Shown one piece after another: positions 63,065 to 64,000 of a stretch of DNA of 64,000 bases. Within the stretch, counting starts at the first letter, position 1; every line of letters starts with the position of its first letter. The stretch lies in NCBI GenBank assembly GCA_032173965.1, contig JAVUNC010000005.1, positions 44,626,501 to 44,690,500 of the forward strand. The letters are read 5' to 3'. Below the pieces are notes generated by a model. The model worked only from the letters and a program-made list of their open reading frames with translations. It was not told the DNA's origin and did no database searches. Source of the stretch: Sitta carolinensis. Its lineage: Eukaryota > Chordata > Aves > Passeriformes > Sittidae. Position numbers and translations under genes: made by a program.

Positions 63065-63078
63065 GTTGCTATGGCAAC
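63065..63078. promoter_or_regulatory. RFX X-box palindrome
   Basis: GTTGC-TATG-GCAAC: both half-sites are perfect and the whole differs from the ideal GTTGCCATGGCAAC by one base. RFX factors bind such sites in ciliary-gene promoters and in many conserved distal elements. It lies 4.7 kb downstream of the dynein-like exon. No gene start is visible beside it. Confidence 0.4.
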
Positions 63079-63118
63079 AAGTTCTGTATCATTTTTTGTG
63101 TGTTTCTGTAATAAAAAC

Positions 63119-63143
63119 TATATATATATATATATACATATAT
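63119..63143 (+). repeat. (TA)n microsatellite
   Basis: About ten uninterrupted TA units followed by catatatgtg. Confidence 0.9.
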
Positions 63144-64000
63144 GTGCATTACTTTTATTAGATTATGGTACCTTCAAATAGCATAGCTCAGCTTTTTACC
63201 TCAGAATCAACAGTTTGATATCAGACTGGGTCGGCACCAAAATGATGATCATTCTTATTCCAGATGTTTTTTTGGTGGCTTTTGTGAATTTACTGACAGT
63301 CCCAGCTCAATACATAGTGACAGGTGTCTACACTATTAGTGTCTACTACAATTAGTACTAATTGGTACCTCTAGAGGTTGGCTAGGAATTTAATGGAGAT
63401 GAGAAATGAACATGCTCTCTCCAAGTTCTTCCCTTTTTTCCTCAAATAGAGAGGAAAACACATGTGAAATAAGTCTTCATGGTCAAAGTAAAGAAGAAAG
63501 TTTCAATATTTATTACTTGATTTGTTCCTGAGTGGTAGCTTAATGGAAGCATTCAATCTCTGAGACTTCCAATTTGGCACTTCTCAGGTGAAATTTTCAT
63601 TACTAGTCTAATTTTTTCCAGGTGCACTTCTGCAGCTGCAATGTATTGTGCCATAATTTAGCACCTGCAGTTATTTCTAACAGCAAGAATTTCCAGCCAG
63701 GAAAACAAAGGTTGGGTCCAGCCTTGATTTAAATAAAATTTAAAAAACACAACCCTATCATGAAAAGAGCAACAACGACATGCTTTTGAAGAAGGTTTAA
63801 TCAAGCAAAAGTGTTAGCAATACAATACTCTTTGTTGATAAGCTTTAACAAAAAGAGGAAGGAATCTCCGTATATTGCATTTTAAAGGATTTTCTACAAG
63901 ATTGTTTGTTTGCTTAATTGTTACTCCCCTTTGTAGAGAAATCTCACCCATTTGTTAATTTGTTTCTTTTCTTCTTATGCCTGACAAACAGCTCTAACCA

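Larger units (their letters stand above)
58327..64000. other. Stretch downstream of the dynein-like exon, no further exon recognised
   Basis: I searched the + strand for the expected next AAA3 coding block (basic RRKG-FGPP followed by a Walker B VDD-N) and did not find it. The stretch holds T10 near 59869-59879, a GC-richer patch at 60430-60720, a coding-like minus-strand frame at 61048-61333, CTCF- and RFX-like motifs, and a TA microsatellite. Confidence 0.5.

Overview
The window looks like AT-rich nuclear DNA from a bird, most likely a songbird. The evidence is in the repeats. There are CR1 LINE fragments, including a typical avian CR1 3' end at 583-685. There is an ERVL-type solo LTR of a kind common in bird genomes (17579-18231). 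Nested inside that LTR is a SINE with a tRNA-Ile-derived head and a CR1-type tail (17831-17955), the architecture of TguSINE1 described from zebra finch. Simple repeats, short A/T runs and the absence of long open reading frames fit intergenic or deep intronic DNA. There is no prokaryotic gene organisation: the many 60-150 codon frames are chance frames or lie inside old repeats.

Only one stretch can be tied to a known protein family. At 58085-58326 (+) a good 3' splice site is followed by about 80 open codons matching the AAA3 nucleotide-binding module of axonemal (inner-arm) dynein heavy chains. The exon is alone: I recognise no neighbouring dynein exon in the 58 kb upstream or the 5.7 kb downstream. 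Its Walker A loop and several usually invariant residues are altered. It is either an exon of an unusual, widely spaced dynein gene or a relic of a lost or duplicated one. An RFX X-box-like palindrome (63065-63078) lies about 5 kb downstream; RFX factors control ciliary genes, but a link is only inference.

Layout: 1-16 kb is non-coding DNA with a CR1 scrap, a GGAA/GGCA tract, a CA microsatellite, a probable MIR-type SINE tail (3808-3945), a TTTACA hexamer array and a TG/TA tract. At 16.0-18.2 kb there is an ancient 1.2 kb CR1 3' end and the LTR with its nested SINE. At 18-41 kb there is a long gene-free stretch, parts of which (for example 27.66-28.3 kb and 37.4-37.7 kb) look like candidate conserved enhancers. 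At 41.2-41.6 kb there is another old CR1. A possible second solo LTR lies at 46.77-47.1 kb. At 53-64 kb there are two coding-like segments of unknown identity (53.3 kb +, 61.1 kb -), the dynein exon, and a terminal TA repeat.

No tRNA, rRNA, CRISPR array, intact transposon or complete gene could be supported. All family assignments come from reading the sequence and recalled consensus patterns, not from a database search.
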